Shown: positions 49,613 through 64,000 of the stretch, piece after piece
Position numbering within the stretch: position 1 is the first letter of the stretch
How the letters are laid out: every line of letters starts with the position of its first letter
Source: Panaeolus papilionaceus
Lineage: Eukaryota > Basidiomycota > Agaricomycetes > Agaricales
DNA: 64,000 nt
Assembly (NCBI GenBank): GCA_015501605.1
Contig: JADNRZ010000004.1
Span: 1,426,001 to 1,490,000 of the forward strand
Reading direction: 5' to 3'
The notes under the pieces: generated by a model
What the model saw: only the letters and a program-made list of their open reading frames with translations
Databases searched by the model: none
Told to the model about the DNA's origin: nothing
Made by a program: the position numbers and the translations under genes

Positions 49613-51383
49613 AATGGAATGTGATCAAGCAGCTTCTGTGCCGCTGGGTTGTTGCGTTGAGAGGCAGCGAAGAAGACGAGCAAGAGTGGGTGTGTCATGG
49701 TGGCGATGTGAATTGGGGAGTTGAAATGAAAAATGTATAAGAAAAGGTTGTTTTTTTCGTCGATGAAGCTGTGCCCTGCGTGTTTTCGTTCGGCGCGGAA
49801 AGGATGGGGGTGTTGAAATGAAGGCTTGGAGGTTTGGCTGGGTCACAGGTCCAGTTGTGGCGAGTTGCCAGAGTGGTTGGTTGGAATTGAATGCGTGTGT
49901 ATCAACATTTGTAAATTTGTAGCTGACTCGTTCGCTTTCTTGGTTTGCTTGTAATGTTATCGTATCGTTCGCTTTCTTCTATATGCAGACACGTACTTGT
50001 TCAGTTCATCTGTATAAATATACTTAAAATTCTGCTGCATGGATCGAAGATAGCAAACACACGGAGCGAAAATTCGTACTTGCTTGATAACAAAGTTTCA
50101 AATGCGTCAGACACACTCATGGTGGACAATGTATGCTTTATACTTCATGTTCCTCGTCCATTCCGAGATTGGCGCCGTAGTATTAGGGGACAGATTGAGC
50201 GCTTAGGTGCAGAGCATTTGCAAGCAGAATTCCATTCCATTGGTGTAAGACGCGGTAAAGCACACAAAAGCTAAACGGAGCGTTTGAACTGCACGAACGC
50301 GTGACTAGATACTGCTCGGGAACGGAACAAGCAATCTAACCAAAAGAAAACACAACACTAGAATCTATCGTACGCAGCAGGATGTATTGGGGGGCCACTG
50401 GAGGAGAAGTGGAATAGATTCGCCACACGTTCGTAATGGGGAGTCGTATGTGGGTGGAGAGTCAGACCGATCGCAGTAAGTACGTTTGAATAACAGGCTG
50501 AGCAACACCGGAGGATAATACGGAGAGCTGGCTTATGAAAAACACACACTGAGCGAATGAACGCAAATGGGTTGGGTAGTTGGTCGACCTGGGGATCGTC
50601 GATCACTCTGACGAAAGGTGGGTGGTTGGTATTGAGTTGGAGTGGAGTGCTTGGTCAAACAAGTCGATTGCAAATCGAAAAGTGGAGTCTACGTTTGATT
50701 GAACGAGTCGTCCTCAGCGTGGTTGAGCGAGTCGAGCTGGGCGAGCTAAGCCAAAGTCAGCTCCCTCCCACAAAGTAGTTTGAAGTGTGGAGTCTCGATT
50801 TTGTGCCCCAGGAAATAACCGAGATCGGTGGCCAACCCACACACTCGCCCGGCACAGTTGGACCGTTGAGCATAGCTGCGCAGTCTGGCATGTCGCGAGA
50901 ATTAGAAAGCTTAGCCCGCAGAAGTCTTGATAAAGGAATTTTGGTTACAGAGATGGTAGTGTTTTGTGAGGACCCTGGGTTGACCCTAGCGACAGGGATT
51001 TAAAGTTTAATTACGATGACCTGAGGGGCCCTGATTGAGATGCTCATGGGGTGCGGCTGGTTCTCCGACGTGTACAGACACCGTCTTCGTGATCAGACGG
51101 TCTAGTGTTAGAACTAGAACCAAATGATAAAACCAAAGGTGAGCTTATGATCGCGACAGTCGCGGTGAATGAATTGTTGTTCCATGTCCGTGATAGTGGG
51201 AGAGTTGAGTTTGGAAAGCAGATTCCGAAGTGTAGAGATATAGATATGCTTTGTGCGTGTCATTGTGTGGGTTTCAATAAATTAGATGGTGTTGTCATTG
51301 TTGACGAGTGCTGATGTCGGTGCATTTGTGAAGCGTTCAAAGAGTTCGAGGTGTGAATGAAACTGAAGTGTCGAGTTCAAGAA
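49613..51383. other. Intergenic between convergent amylase and cox16
   Basis: About 1.8 kb, presumably two 3' flanks and spacer. Open frames are short. Nothing recognisable on either strand. Confidence 0.45.
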
Positions 51384-51853
51384 CTATTTGGCATCAGGTT
51401 TGCTTTGAGGTTCTGTGGGTGGTACACCCCATTCTGGTAATCCCGCAGGGCGTTGAATACGCTTGTTTTCCCAGTCTTCATTTGAAGCTGCGTTTAGTCT
51501 CTGTAGTACTATAGTTAGCACGGCGTCATGAATCAGAGGGACCTGTCACGCACAAAGTATTCTTCTCTAATGTCAAACTTTTTCCTGTTCTTATCCAAGT
51601 TAAGAGCCTGCTCTTTGCTAACCTGATCATAAAATAAACATAAGAATATTAGTTGTACGATTGACTACTGTTGACTCACAATCTTTACTTTCTTGTCGTG
51701 CAGATCATAACGAGTTTGGGTGAACGTTGACAAACCAAACGACGCGCCAACGATCAACACGAGAAAAGGAATTCCGAACAGACTAGGATGCTTCCTGACC
51801 GCACGGTTTATTGATGATAAACTCTGCGATTGTTTTGAAGGGAAGACTGCCAT
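51384..51853 (-). CDS. cox16: Cytochrome c oxidase assembly protein Cox16
   Basis: Small mitochondrial inner-membrane protein needed to assemble complex IV. Exons 51680-51853, 51554-51622 and 51384-51500 give 119 residues, within the family's range. After a short basic N-terminus the single span is LFGIPFLVLIVGASFGLS (about residues 25-43). The hallmark TQTRYDLHDKKV follows, then SKEQALNLDKNRKKFDIREEYF, and LPEWGVPP near the C-terminus. All are characteristic of Cox16. Splice sites are canonical. It lies head to head with adenylosuccinate synthetase. Confidence 0.93.
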
Positions 51854-52308
51854 TGTGTTGTTGGTGTTGAGGAAAAGAAGCAGTGGCACTTGGCGCCTAA
51901 GCCGGGCTCATCCGAACCTAGCTCCGATCAAATCTTTATACACTTGGCATTTGGGATTGACAGTAGATTTATTTTATTTCATTTTGAGATATTTTGTATT
52001 CAATACAATATAACACCTCTTATAAATGACTAGTAGCATCATTACATTTTCTATATGCATTTATCTAATTTCTTCACTAAATCGGAGAAAGAAACGGAGT
52101 CATCGGCATCTCGGCCGATCAGGAGATAATATATGTGCCATCTAGAGCGATTGCGGAAGATAAAATGGGTGTCTTGTCAACTTTCATCTCGAAACCTCTT
52201 TTCTTCGGGCTTCAAGCGCTCGAAGGCATTTTATTTACATTTATACCAACAACTCTTTATATTAGAGTATAAATCTAATATAGATCTGTGCTATCGGAGC
52301 GCACTAGA
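51854..52308. promoter_or_regulatory. Shared promoter region of cox16 and adenylosuccinate synthetase
   Basis: 455 nt separate the two start codons, which face away from each other. The middle is A/T-rich (51960-52080). No specific site can be assigned. Co-regulation is possible but not shown. Confidence 0.5.
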
Positions 52309-54072
<1,764 letters not shown>

Positions 54073-54403
54073 AGATAACCAATTAGAAACGCGAAGTTTT
54101 GCTATGTTATTATTCAGTATTCGATATCTAAGCGCGAAGGAAAGAACACACCACAAGCCTAGTGAACTTTATAGACCGGATATACTTTTATGTTTTGTGG
54201 GTCCATATACCGTCGTGTCAATAAACTATATCCCCGATTTTGCGTAAATCTTGCCTGTGATGTCGGTGATAGGAAGAGGACGTTCAAAACAGGATTGGAA
54301 GCAAAGGAAAGGGTTGAATTACTTGAATTTACATATACAATAAAGGGGTATGGGTAAGTATGCAAGAAACAAAAATAAAAGATATAAAATGTGCATGGGT
54401 AGA
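54073..54403. other. Short intergenic between convergent genes
   Basis: 331 nt of 3' flanks of ade12 and the Rossmann-fold gene. A/T-rich, no other feature. Confidence 0.5.
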
Positions 54404-55373
54404 TTAGTATGAGATTCCAACCTGCTTTCCTCCAAAATCTGCCCAATTATTCGTCAGAGTCTCGTAAACAAAATGGGCGACATCCTTTCTCGACACAGTG
54501 TATCCCGAAAGGTCTCCAGCTACCGCACGATAAGGTCTCTTCTTAGCCTGCTTCGGGCTCTCTGCGTCAGCAAGGCACTCTCCATCCGTCAACAGCGCCG
54601 CTCTGACAACACACGCCAAACCGTTCAAAGATCCAGGAGCTGGCAGACCCTCCCGATCACGCCAATCAGCACCCATAATCTCATCTGAAGGCTCCCCATC
54701 CTTCGCGTTCCACTCCCAGCCAGCACAGTGCGCAATGACGCGCTCCATGCCTAGTTTGTCGTACATTGCCGGGCCGATGAGGTACCCGTATAGGGGTTTG
54801 AGGAGGAGGGGAGAGGCGGAGCGGGATGTGCGGGTGACGCCTAGTGTGGAGAGTGCGACGATTTTGGGGGGTGGGGAGGCTTTAGGCATTGTGCAGAGGA
54901 CGTTGATGAGGGATTGGGTTACGAGGTTGGGTGGGTTGATCTGGAATCCTTTGAGGGGGTGGAATTTGGGGTTTCCAGCTGTAAATTGATGATGAGTATG
55001 CTGCATTTACAACGGTGAATGAATGAAGACTTACTGAAACCCACTGTGAAGAGGAGGACGTCAACTGGTCTTCCTTTGCTGGCTTCGGTCCAGAGTGCTT
55101 TCATGTCCTCAGAGGATAGAGCATCTCCTTTGATAAGACGAGCTTGTCCAGATTTGACATAAGTCTGTATTTCATTATCTGTGTCGAAGACAGATGGGTT
55201 TCTAAGGAGGAAAGTGACAGTGGAAGGTGTGCCTGGTAGTTATGATAAGTACATTAGATTGAGATAAGTTTGAATAGAGCCAGAAACAACTCACTTTGTA
55301 AAAATCGGAGTGAGGTCCAATACCCGATGTTACGAGAGCCACCAATAACGACAATGTTCAAGTTTTGCGACAT
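54404..55373 (-). CDS. NAD(P)-binding Rossmann-fold protein (NmrA / atypical SDR-like)
   Basis: Exons 55295-55373, 55035-55232 and 54404-54978 give 283 residues. The N-terminus MSQNLNIVVIGGSRNIGYWT holds a glycine-rich dinucleotide-binding motif (GGSRNIG) directly after the first beta strand. TVTFLLRNPSVF and ARLIKGDALSSEDM follow, the usual second and third strands of extended/atypical SDRs. VDVLLFTVGF comes next, and the later PPKIVALSTLGVTRTS matches the strand bearing the family's active-site region, although a YxxxK motif is not obvious. It is probably an oxidoreductase or a redox-sensing NmrA-like regulator. The substrate is unknown. Confidence 0.8.
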
Positions 55374-58300
55374 TTCGAGGGACTGGTTGTGGGGGGTGTA
55401 GGTAGAGGTCAACATATAAGGGACACTGTAGAAATGTTCGATGTGGAATGAGCAGCCAAGAGCGGGTCTGGAACCTCGGTTTTCTAGTTATGCAGGCGAT
55501 ATTGCGATAGATTATCAACTTCGTGTTCCGTTGCTTTTATACATGAACGACACGTTGGGTCTCAACCTCGTGTTATTGTATAACCACATACATATCAAGG
55601 TGAATGAATACGAACACAGATAGAGAACTATGTTGCACTTTGGGTGGAATATCAAATGCGCAGCTGAGTGACTTGACGCGGGTGCCTGAGAGTTCCGTGA
55701 AAGACATTCTTCTGGACAGTTTTTCGCGCTGCGGCTACGTATTCGCATTGTACACGTCCAGAATACGACGACAGAGCATTGGATTAAGCTTAGAAAAAGC
55801 GCAGCACCCGTTAGATAGACCATGTACCGATGCCGACTATTGACGCAGCCTGTTGATGGCTGCGAAAGCCAAGCTGTGAGTGATGTTCCGATTCAGAGTC
55901 GGGATCATCGGCTCAGCCACCCCCTATCTTCCACCTGATAACCACTTCGACCACTTGAGTTGCCATTTTACGGACACAGTACTTACCGGGAGGAATATAA
56001 ATTGTGATGGGAGGACTCCTTGGTGTGATCGAATAAAACCCACCAGTAGACGCCCATACTATTTCTAGGATCGTCGTAATTGATTGACATGAAGCACTGC
56101 GCACTCGCGTATGTCTTCACGCATTTTTGGGTTAAATTCACAAATAGCGCCTTTGTATCACATTGAATTCTTTCACCTATATTAATTCCCAAATATTTTT
56201 CTGATAAACTGCAGCCAAAATTGCAGAAGGACTAGGAAATAGAGGAGTCGGAAAATTGGTAATTGCTAAAAATTCCATGGTGTACCTCAATCAAACCTCG
56301 ATAAATTCGATTCAAATGTTGAAAATATAGAAGTCCTTCCCTTCTCTTCCCTTCCCTTCCGGTAATTATTATACATAATTGAACGAAGCGGCATAGGAGA
56401 AAATATTGAACAGCGGTTTCCGAACAGAGTGGACTTTCGGTGATCTTTATTGGCTGACGAACTTGAAAGGCCGGTGATTAGTCCACTGTGGTTAGTTGGG
56501 AAATTCTGACATAACACTCTTGTCTCCTCCCCTCGTGTTGTCCTTGTCACTTAAGCATTCCTCGAGACTGAAGCTCTATTGTGGCCACACCCTTCCTTGA
56601 GGGCTGTTGGAACGCCATTTATTCTGACAAACCTTGTAAACCAGTGGGGAGATTCAGCGATCTGCTTCGTCATGTCAGGGAGGATTCTACGCCTTCGCTC
56701 TTCGACTTGCTTACCTCTTCCTCAAGCAAAATCCGTGGTGCCCTGATTTTTGGATCTTAATTACTGGCCTCTAGAAACCAAGGATCTCATGAACCACTTG
56801 TTTCGATGTGAATCATCGTTGTGCGCGACAGTTATCTGTCTGGCCTGGCTCACGTTGGAGAAGGTCTGACGTCTTCCTGCTTGATCAGATCGAGTGTCAG
56901 GCGGCGTCGAAAAAACTGTACTTGACTATATCCGACAAAGTAGCCGCGCAATTATTGAAACACCCGGAATATACAGGTACAGAGGTACTCGCATTCTCTT
57001 GTTTAATTCCCCTCAGCACCATATTGGTCTACCTCTCTCGATCTTGAAAAGATTTGCCAGGCTTCCATAGTCTAAGTGCTCACAACTAGACCATAAAGCG
57101 GCGGATCAGTGTCAGTTCGAAGAGTCGCTGTGGTTCACCCATCGTACTTCCCCGCTCAACTGTCCTCTCGGCTGTGCGTCTTCTCGCGTCCGATTCCCCA
57201 AGATGCTCCTCGATCTCTGTACGTGCACCGTATGAACGAGATTCACCTCTAAATCTCTTCACCTCCCTTCTACTTTCTTTGCTGTCATTGTTCACGGTCC
57301 ATTGACACCCAGGGAAGGACCAAACCCCTTCTGCCACTGATTCGATCACGACCGAAATTTATTAGTCCTGATGGGTTCTACACCTACTTCTAATTCACAT
57401 GAATGGGATCTGACTGCACCTTTACTCAATCTCTGGCCGACTTCGTCGCTCCCCTCTTTCTACCTGCGATCGAATAGAATTAATCGAATCGACAGTCGCC
57501 TCATTCGCTGCAAGTCTATTATTTTTTCGAGCATGTTTACTGTAACTTGGACGTAAAGGATGACAGTCCTGTGTGTCAATTCCTCGTCTAACTCATTACA
57601 TGCCGTGACCCATACTCAGACTTCCTATATGTGCCCACACCTCTTCTGTTCTGTGCCTAGCTTCCAACGGGTTCCAATTACCTCTCTCTCAAGCTTGAGG
57701 ACTTGACTCTTCCCTCGTCAAACCTAGCGAGCCACATGGGCTGAAGGCTCTTTCTTGACAATGTGGTGAACTGACTTTATATCTCATTTCCCTTCGTGGC
57801 CACTCGATGCACTCAAATGTACACCTTATAGTCTAATCAGATGATTCAAATGATCTTCGTCCATCGTCAAGAGCTACCTGCTGCTGTACTGGCTGCCACA
57901 CACAGGAAACAAGCTGTAGCTTCTGTACTGCATACTCTGTCTGGTTATAGCGTCTGATGAAGGTTCCTCCACTGGTATAAAACGGACCGAGAGACGCGAA
58001 TTTTCGTGCTTCCTTGGCTTTTGGTGCGATGCGGCGTTGGTGCTTGTTGCAGTTCTGCTCTGCAGTTGGTACAATAAGGGCTCGTCTCACTGCGTCAATC
58101 CCATTTGAAAATACTGGGTATTATGCCATATTGACATATCAGGTCGACTAATTTTATCGACTAGCTGGCACATTATCGAAGCAATTCCCTCGAGCCTGGT
58201 ACAGCTATTAGGTGCATCAGTGCCGACTACTCAGAGCATAAGGGGCCATCAGGACGTCGAAGTCGTCTTCTCTTCCGTGCGGCAGCACCTTGCTACTGCA

Positions 58301-61300
58301 GAAGCGTATGCTTCGCACACCTTCTAGTACAACAATGGCTCGAAATTTCTCTCAATAGTGTCATCGAAATACAATTAGCCATCTACAATGATCTGCACAC
58401 CAGCGAGATCGACAGGCTAAACCATTGGGTACGTCTCTTCGAAGGCAGTTCAATTTTGACTTTCACAAATAAGACTACAATTCACTGAGCGACAATTTTA
58501 CTTCAGGCCTCAGAATGTCGATTCTATATATCATATATGACGGGCTGCTCAGTCTTGCCAGACCAACATTTTGATTTTTGTTCAGAAGACGTCGACGTTG
58601 ACATGCGATGTAAGTCACTTTTTACTTACTCTTGAACGTCCAGTCTAAATAGATCAACACCAGTTAATCACGACTACTGAATGAGATGGACATTAAATCT
58701 GCCACACATGAACTCGAGATTAGAGCCCATCGAAGCCACTATGGATTGCACCAGTGATGATTGAGTGTCTGATGTGCCGGTTCGAGGATGACGAACATGG
58801 GGAGCTCGGGCAGGCGCAGAGAGTTAGACCAATTCGTCTCCTGGTTCGCAAGCAAGAACAAGGAAGTCGAGCCTGATGCAATGCCCACCGATGGTAGCAT
58901 ACCATGTACGGCGTGATTTGATCCCCAAGCGTTCTACCAGCACAGAGCTGCCCAATCGAATCGAATTGGAACACTCGACCAAGATCATTCCTTGATGACG
59001 TCTTACATACCTATTTTGGTGGCATGCATATCAGTTCCCCCCTATCGCACTGGAGTGGAGCACGATAGAGCATGGCTTGAGTAGAGTCCGTAGAGACTGA
59101 CTTTTGAGTTTCGTCATCAATTCTCTGAACCGTACCGCATCGCTCCACGGGTTTCGTGAGCCTTGACGACAATTTTAGAGTATTATGAGGGAAAGAGACG
59201 TCACTCTTCCCTCGAGCAGAGCGTTGCAATGGCATCATGACATGACGTCAACATTTCAAATCATTTGGAGCTCTGATTTGATTCCAGTTGGCACTGGCAG
59301 TCAGGATCCCAAGACGTTTAATTTAGCGTATACCTTTCCGGTATATGTGCGCATCGACGCCTCTGTGGTGCTTGATGGGGCCAGCTGTATGAATATGTAC
59401 AGCAACATCATTAAATGATCAGCGAACGGCTCATTTTCCAGCTGACGCTGGCTTGACATGCAGAATGCTCGATTCACGAACCAAGCGTTCAAACGATTCA
59501 TAAAAATCACATTGAAGTAGGCATACATAGGTGATAGACGGGTCAAAGAATGTCGATGTCGGCACCGTGTAACTGCTGAAATGTTTGACGGCTAACTTGG
59601 AAGGCGGTATGGATCGCTGCAACATTCAACATGCTGGTCATTCGCCACTGGTGATGGTACCTCGCATTTCATACTCACTTCATACTTATCAGAAATTTTA
59701 TCATTACACGCTATTCGGAGGAATGAGCTGGAGAAAACCTAGCCAACGTATTCCCTGAGAGTGCGCACAATGGGTCTAGGATAAAAATAGGGGCTTTGCT
59801 AGAAATCACCGACTCGTTTGAATCCCTTATCGGACGGCTACCACTCGAAGCTTCTGGTTGTTCAAGCAAAACGCGAAATAGACAGGTTTTATTTTTTCCA
59901 ACTTCTTTTCATCTGCAGGCTGTCTGCCTCAGAATAGCGGACATCATGACCTCGAGCTCCTAAATCCACGTCCCTGCAACATTTCTGATTGCTATTCAGC
60001 TAGACGGACGTGGTGAACCAGGTCGTTTTGAGCGTTCGACAGCTATATTCCCAACCTTCAAGGGGGGTGAACGTATGTATGTATACACGCTAGCCTCCCA
60101 GCGAGCCTTCTTTCATACATGCTAGTGAATAGTTCCCCACTTGACTTGACAGAACCACTCATCCGAGCCACTGAGTGGATTATCTCCTGGAAAGGAAATT
60201 TTTTGATGTATGCATCAGAGGCAAACGTCCCAGCAATTGACTGCAATTGACACTCAACTGCTGAGTCGACATCTGAAGCCGCTGTGGAAGACAGGTTCAG
60301 CATGTAAACTGGTGAAATTCGGTTGGTGACCCTATCCAAGACTTTTTTCTTCAATGATTTGAATGAATGAATGGGTTTTTATTTATTTGTATGTCCAACC
60401 TGCTCTAAGCTGCGAGCATCGTGTTAGATGGGTACTGTGTCCGACCCACTTTCATAAGTACGCATCTTATGAACATTCTATGTTTCCCATTGTGGTGAAT
60501 ATTTGAATTGGACGACAGAGACTCGTCCTTTTATCGCCGGCAGCGTGAGAGATGCGCCTTGATTAAATTTCATTGAATCATTGCATGCGCTCCTTCTCAC
60601 TCCTAATTCGTCTGATGAATGCGCTGAAGAAACTTCTGTTCGTCCAACTGACATCTTGAAGTGTGCGAATGACCATGGACATAGGCTCGAAATACCAGCG
60701 GCGGAGGACTAGTCATACATGACTTGAGAGATTGGAGTTTTTTGAAAATGATAAATGATAATTGAATGATAAGAAATATTAGAGATGTCATTCCGCTAAT
60801 GAGAGACCTCCGGAGGGTGAATTGCCGTCGAAATCATTGTTAAAAGTGTAGCTCTGGATAAGGTGAGATGTAAGAAGTTGTTATGAGGCTAAGTAACCTG
60901 TCGCATAATTAATGAGCATTATAATTTACAGAAGGACCCTTTGTGAAAGTCCGGGGAGGGTCGCCTGGTGAAATGGTTTTGCACACGCTTTGCGATTCAT
61001 GACAAGCGTGTGCGGGCAGCACCTAATTCCCGCTTACCCAAGATAACCACCCTCCATGGAAGGGTAGGTCGGGATGCAAATGACGACAGTGCTCATGAAA
61101 CGAACCTTGCTAGTCGACTGTGAACCACACCGACACTTTCAGGTATGCACAACTTTAAATGGCACCACTTAAAAATAATGAACAAGTGTAATGAAAATGC
61201 GCAAATGGGCGGCTAAGAACACATAAAAATAAACAGATCCATTTTTATCGATAAGAAGGAGTAGTTATTCGAGGAGCTGGGACTATAATTAAAGCTATAT

Positions 61301-64000
61301 TTGTATACGCTGCGGGAATTGGAGGTCGTCTGAGACACACATCATATGCTAGGAAGGTCGAAACCGATATAATGATCTAGCTGCAGATGAGACACGATTT
61401 CGTGTATATACCCCTATCGCCTCACCTCATCCACAGAGCAGAGACTCCGCCGCTAGAGGATTTTTCCATCTGTGAAAGAGGCAATGGTCTAGTCCACGGC
61501 TAACCACGAATTTGCCTCAATCATGTTTTCGCTTATCACTGTATTGACTGACAAGGGCTGTCTAGTTAGGCATCTGACCCAGCGTGAGGTTGTAGCTTTG
61601 ACAGGGACGACCCGAGATGAACTTGTTGGCCTTTGCGAATTTCACCGCAGAAATGGAGAGCTCTGATCCCGCGGTATAGACTGCATTCCTTTATCAGTTT
61701 CCTGCGTGGTTCCTAAGGCGTCCGAGACCGAGTCCCAAAATCTTCCGCGGCGGCGGAAAGAAAGATAACTGCAGTTGGGAATATCATATCATATTCGAAA
61801 TCACCCATTTCACATGGAGGGGAAATGCTGCTCGACCTCTGTGATAAATCGAGCCACAAGTTTCGTTGGGAGCCTGGAAAGTGCAATCGGGCTTGAAGCA
61901 GGTTTCGTGCAAAGGTTAACGATCCAAGTTATAAGCGTACAAGCTTTGACGCCAGCCCGAGCATATCGTTGCCGGTGTTGACGGCAGCATAAAGGCTCCC
62001 ATGCGCTCACAGGCCATCCAGCGACAGCACCGGGCCTGGGACCCACATTACGCCGATACTCAGAGTCATCCCCACACCGATAGCCAAATGAGGACGACGT
62101 GCGCATTCTTTCTGTGCAGATTCGACCTTTGGGGCCTCGGACCAGAGTTAACAGGTCAGCTACCTATCAGGCCAGTGAGTTGCAGGAGTGAGAGGAAGCC
62201 TGATATAGTATTAGGCTTATGATATCTCCTCCCCTCCTCGGGAGTTCACAGGGTTCGGTGCGTCCATGTCCATTCGAGTTGTAGGACGGGTCAAGCCAAG
62301 CTCTCCGGTTCATGTGCCCAATGCAGATAGCTTTGTGAATCGTACTTCCACCTAAGGATGACCAAGAGAGAAGAGCCATCGTAAAAATGTAATGAGATAG
62401 TGGTTAAGAGACTCAGACGTAGTCAAGTTGCAAAGCTGAGAGGTGGGACGCAGTAGATGATGATTATCAAGATACCCTAATAAGGATATGACGTGCTGGG
62501 AGCGGCAGACTGACGCGTGATGCCGCGCTCCGATCCAGCGCAAACTGATGCGCAGTGGTGTTCAAAATGGCTGCATGGCCGTTGTCGGTGCGTCATCGCC
62601 GCTCTCTGCGATGGTAAGCATACATCCTTGGCTAAAAATAAGAAATCGGGTAATCATAGTCGCTGAATCGAAATGGTAAAGCTGCGTCATCATTATCACT
62701 GACACAATCGGCTTCGGCTTTCTTACCCTCCGCAGGCGGTTCGGTATAGCATGGTCTGACGGATTCAGTAGTCTAATATCTGGTTGGTTTATCACAAGCA
62801 CTCAACGATCGCCGGCCAAGGAAGATACGATGAATATTGAAACGTGGTTGCTATCTACATTCGTATTGAATCGTGCGCGACTTGGCTCGATCAACGGGCA
62901 CCAAGATAAATTTTTCCATTCTATGTACTGTATGTTGCTGCGAAAGCCTATGCTTCATATCGGTCAAAGTCGATTATCTCCATGAAATAACAAGTCTCAT
63001 TGGTTAAAAATCATTTGTCACAACACGCGTATGGTGGAAGTATGTTTGACTGACCGGCTTGTCTTCATTACCATTCAGGAAATTCTCATTTGGGCAGTGC
63101 TCCAGGCTAAAGGGCCCAGCCGTGAATATAGGTCTACGAGTAAGCTTAAGCTTGATAGGTACGATAGATACGGTACGAACGATTGAGGTATGATTCGCAC
63201 GAGCTTGACTTACCTACGATCACTTAATAAACATGGCATGGCGACTCTTTGTTACATATCATGATCGAAAGGTCGACACGTCCCGTACTCAAGTACTCAA
63301 CACTCGATCGATAACCCCCATCTTTGGTCCTCGAGGCGCATGTTGCCTGGTTGCTCCACTGGAGGGTGCATTCGTCAGTGCCCTTTACGAAATGTGAGTC
63401 TGCTGTCGATATCTTAGAGTTGAACAGATGCGGGAGTTACACTAGGTTCAACTCCCGAGTCTAGATCTCGAGGCACATTGTGATACGCAAACCGGGCGTC
63501 CAACTTCAGCTACGGGCTTAGAACATGTTATAAGTGAATGTGGCGCTGGAGCTAGATCCCCAAGTAATCCTCTGGAGTCCAAATGCTATCAAATGCTATC
63601 GAAAAGTACTGCAGTTCCCTATCAGCTTGAATGTGTTTTCAGGCGGCAGTTGAACAGCGCTTGCCTCTTGTACTTTTTTCGGGCATTAAAACTAAGAGTT
63701 ATTGTTCCTTTTTGTGTACCACTGACAGCGGTGATGATATCCAGTAATAGCATGAATATTCGGAAATTAAACGACTCAATGAATTTAATCTGGAAGACCG
63801 GCGCGTGATTTGAAAACATTTTTCATATACACAGAATCCATCCAGACATAACACCGTTAGTCGGTTACTGCAAGAGATGCGTGCACATAGAAATTAAATC
63901 GTGTGCAAAGTCCCAGACTCAGGGTACCTAGGCGCTTGTATTCACACAAGCCACTCGGCGCTAGATAACAACCGCATCTTGGCTTCTTCGATAGCAATAC
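55374..64000. other. 8.6-kb gene-free stretch to the window end
   Basis: Both strands read. The longest open frames are about 60-100 codons, lack shared splicing and show no known motif, including 56287-56550, 56808-57047, 57086-57349 and 60058-60354. A perfect 10-bp inverted repeat with a 13-nt loop lies at 60981-61013. No transposase, reverse transcriptase or long terminal repeat could be recognised. Decayed mobile-element sequence is the likeliest content but is not shown. Confidence 0.45.
60981..61013. repeat. Perfect inverted repeat (hairpin-forming)
   Basis: GCACACGCTT at 60981-60990 and its exact reverse complement AAGCGTGTGC at 61004-61013, with 13 nt between. No adjacent gene explains it. 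Confidence 0.75.

Noticed and set aside
63445..63455. GGTTCAACTCC, an exact match to the tRNA B-box consensus
   Set aside because: The T-arm stem does not pair beyond two base pairs and no A-box or acceptor stem is present upstream.

Overview
The window is nuclear DNA of a filamentous basidiomycete, most likely an Agaricomycete. Almost every gene is split by short introns of about 45 to 75 nt with GT-AG (sometimes GC-AG) ends. The protein families are fungal: QDE-1/RDR-type RNA-dependent RNA polymerase, Ilv2 acetolactate synthase, Asi-type RING protein, cutinase, GH13 amylase with a starch-binding domain, Cox16 and Ade12. There are no operons, ribosome binding sites or CRISPR arrays, and I found no convincing tRNA gene. 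Exon models were built by hand from splice signals, reading phase and family motifs. Lengths that stay in frame across all exons are the main internal check.

Layout. 1-4272 (+): 3' part of an RNA-dependent RNA polymerase (RNA silencing), cut by the window edge. 4478-8788 (-): FAHD1-like fumarylacetoacetate hydrolase with unusually long introns. 11252-12742 (+): single-pass membrane protein with a basic tail. 12743-20256: 7.5 kb with no gene I can defend. 20257-22650 (+): mitochondrial acetolactate synthase. 24038-25458 (-): secreted endonuclease/exonuclease/phosphatase-fold enzyme with a jacalin-like C-terminal domain.

26322-37735 (-): the most distinctive region. It is a head-to-tail array of paralogous single-pass membrane proteins. 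Four copies are intact, one carries a frameshift, one is a decayed 3' half and one is a short C-terminal relic. Each protein has two related beta-rich extracellular repeats, a Ser/Thr-rich linker, one membrane span and a cytoplasmic tail. The tail ends in an HEDSGIRN-like box and a PPxY motif at the extreme C-terminus. Introns sit at the equivalent position and phase in both repeats, which points to an internal duplication of an intron-containing domain. The whole looks like an expanding receptor or adhesin-like family.

39309-41479 (+): Asi-type multi-spanning RING ubiquitin ligase. 41720-42228 (-): small secreted protein. 43024-43840 (-): cutinase-family esterase. 44460-45855 (-): Gln-rich coiled-coil protein with an AT-hook. 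46885-49612 (+): secreted alpha-amylase with CBM20. 51384-51853 (-) and 52309-54072 (+): cox16 and adenylosuccinate synthetase, head to head over a 455-bp shared promoter region. 54404-55373 (-): Rossmann-fold NAD(P)-binding protein. 55374-64000: 8.6 kb with no supportable gene.

The genes do not form one pathway. Housekeeping metabolism (ilv2, ade12, cox16, fahd1) is interspersed with secreted enzymes (cutinase, amylase, EEP-jacalin) and lineage-specific surface proteins, as is typical of a saprotrophic or plant-associated mushroom genome.
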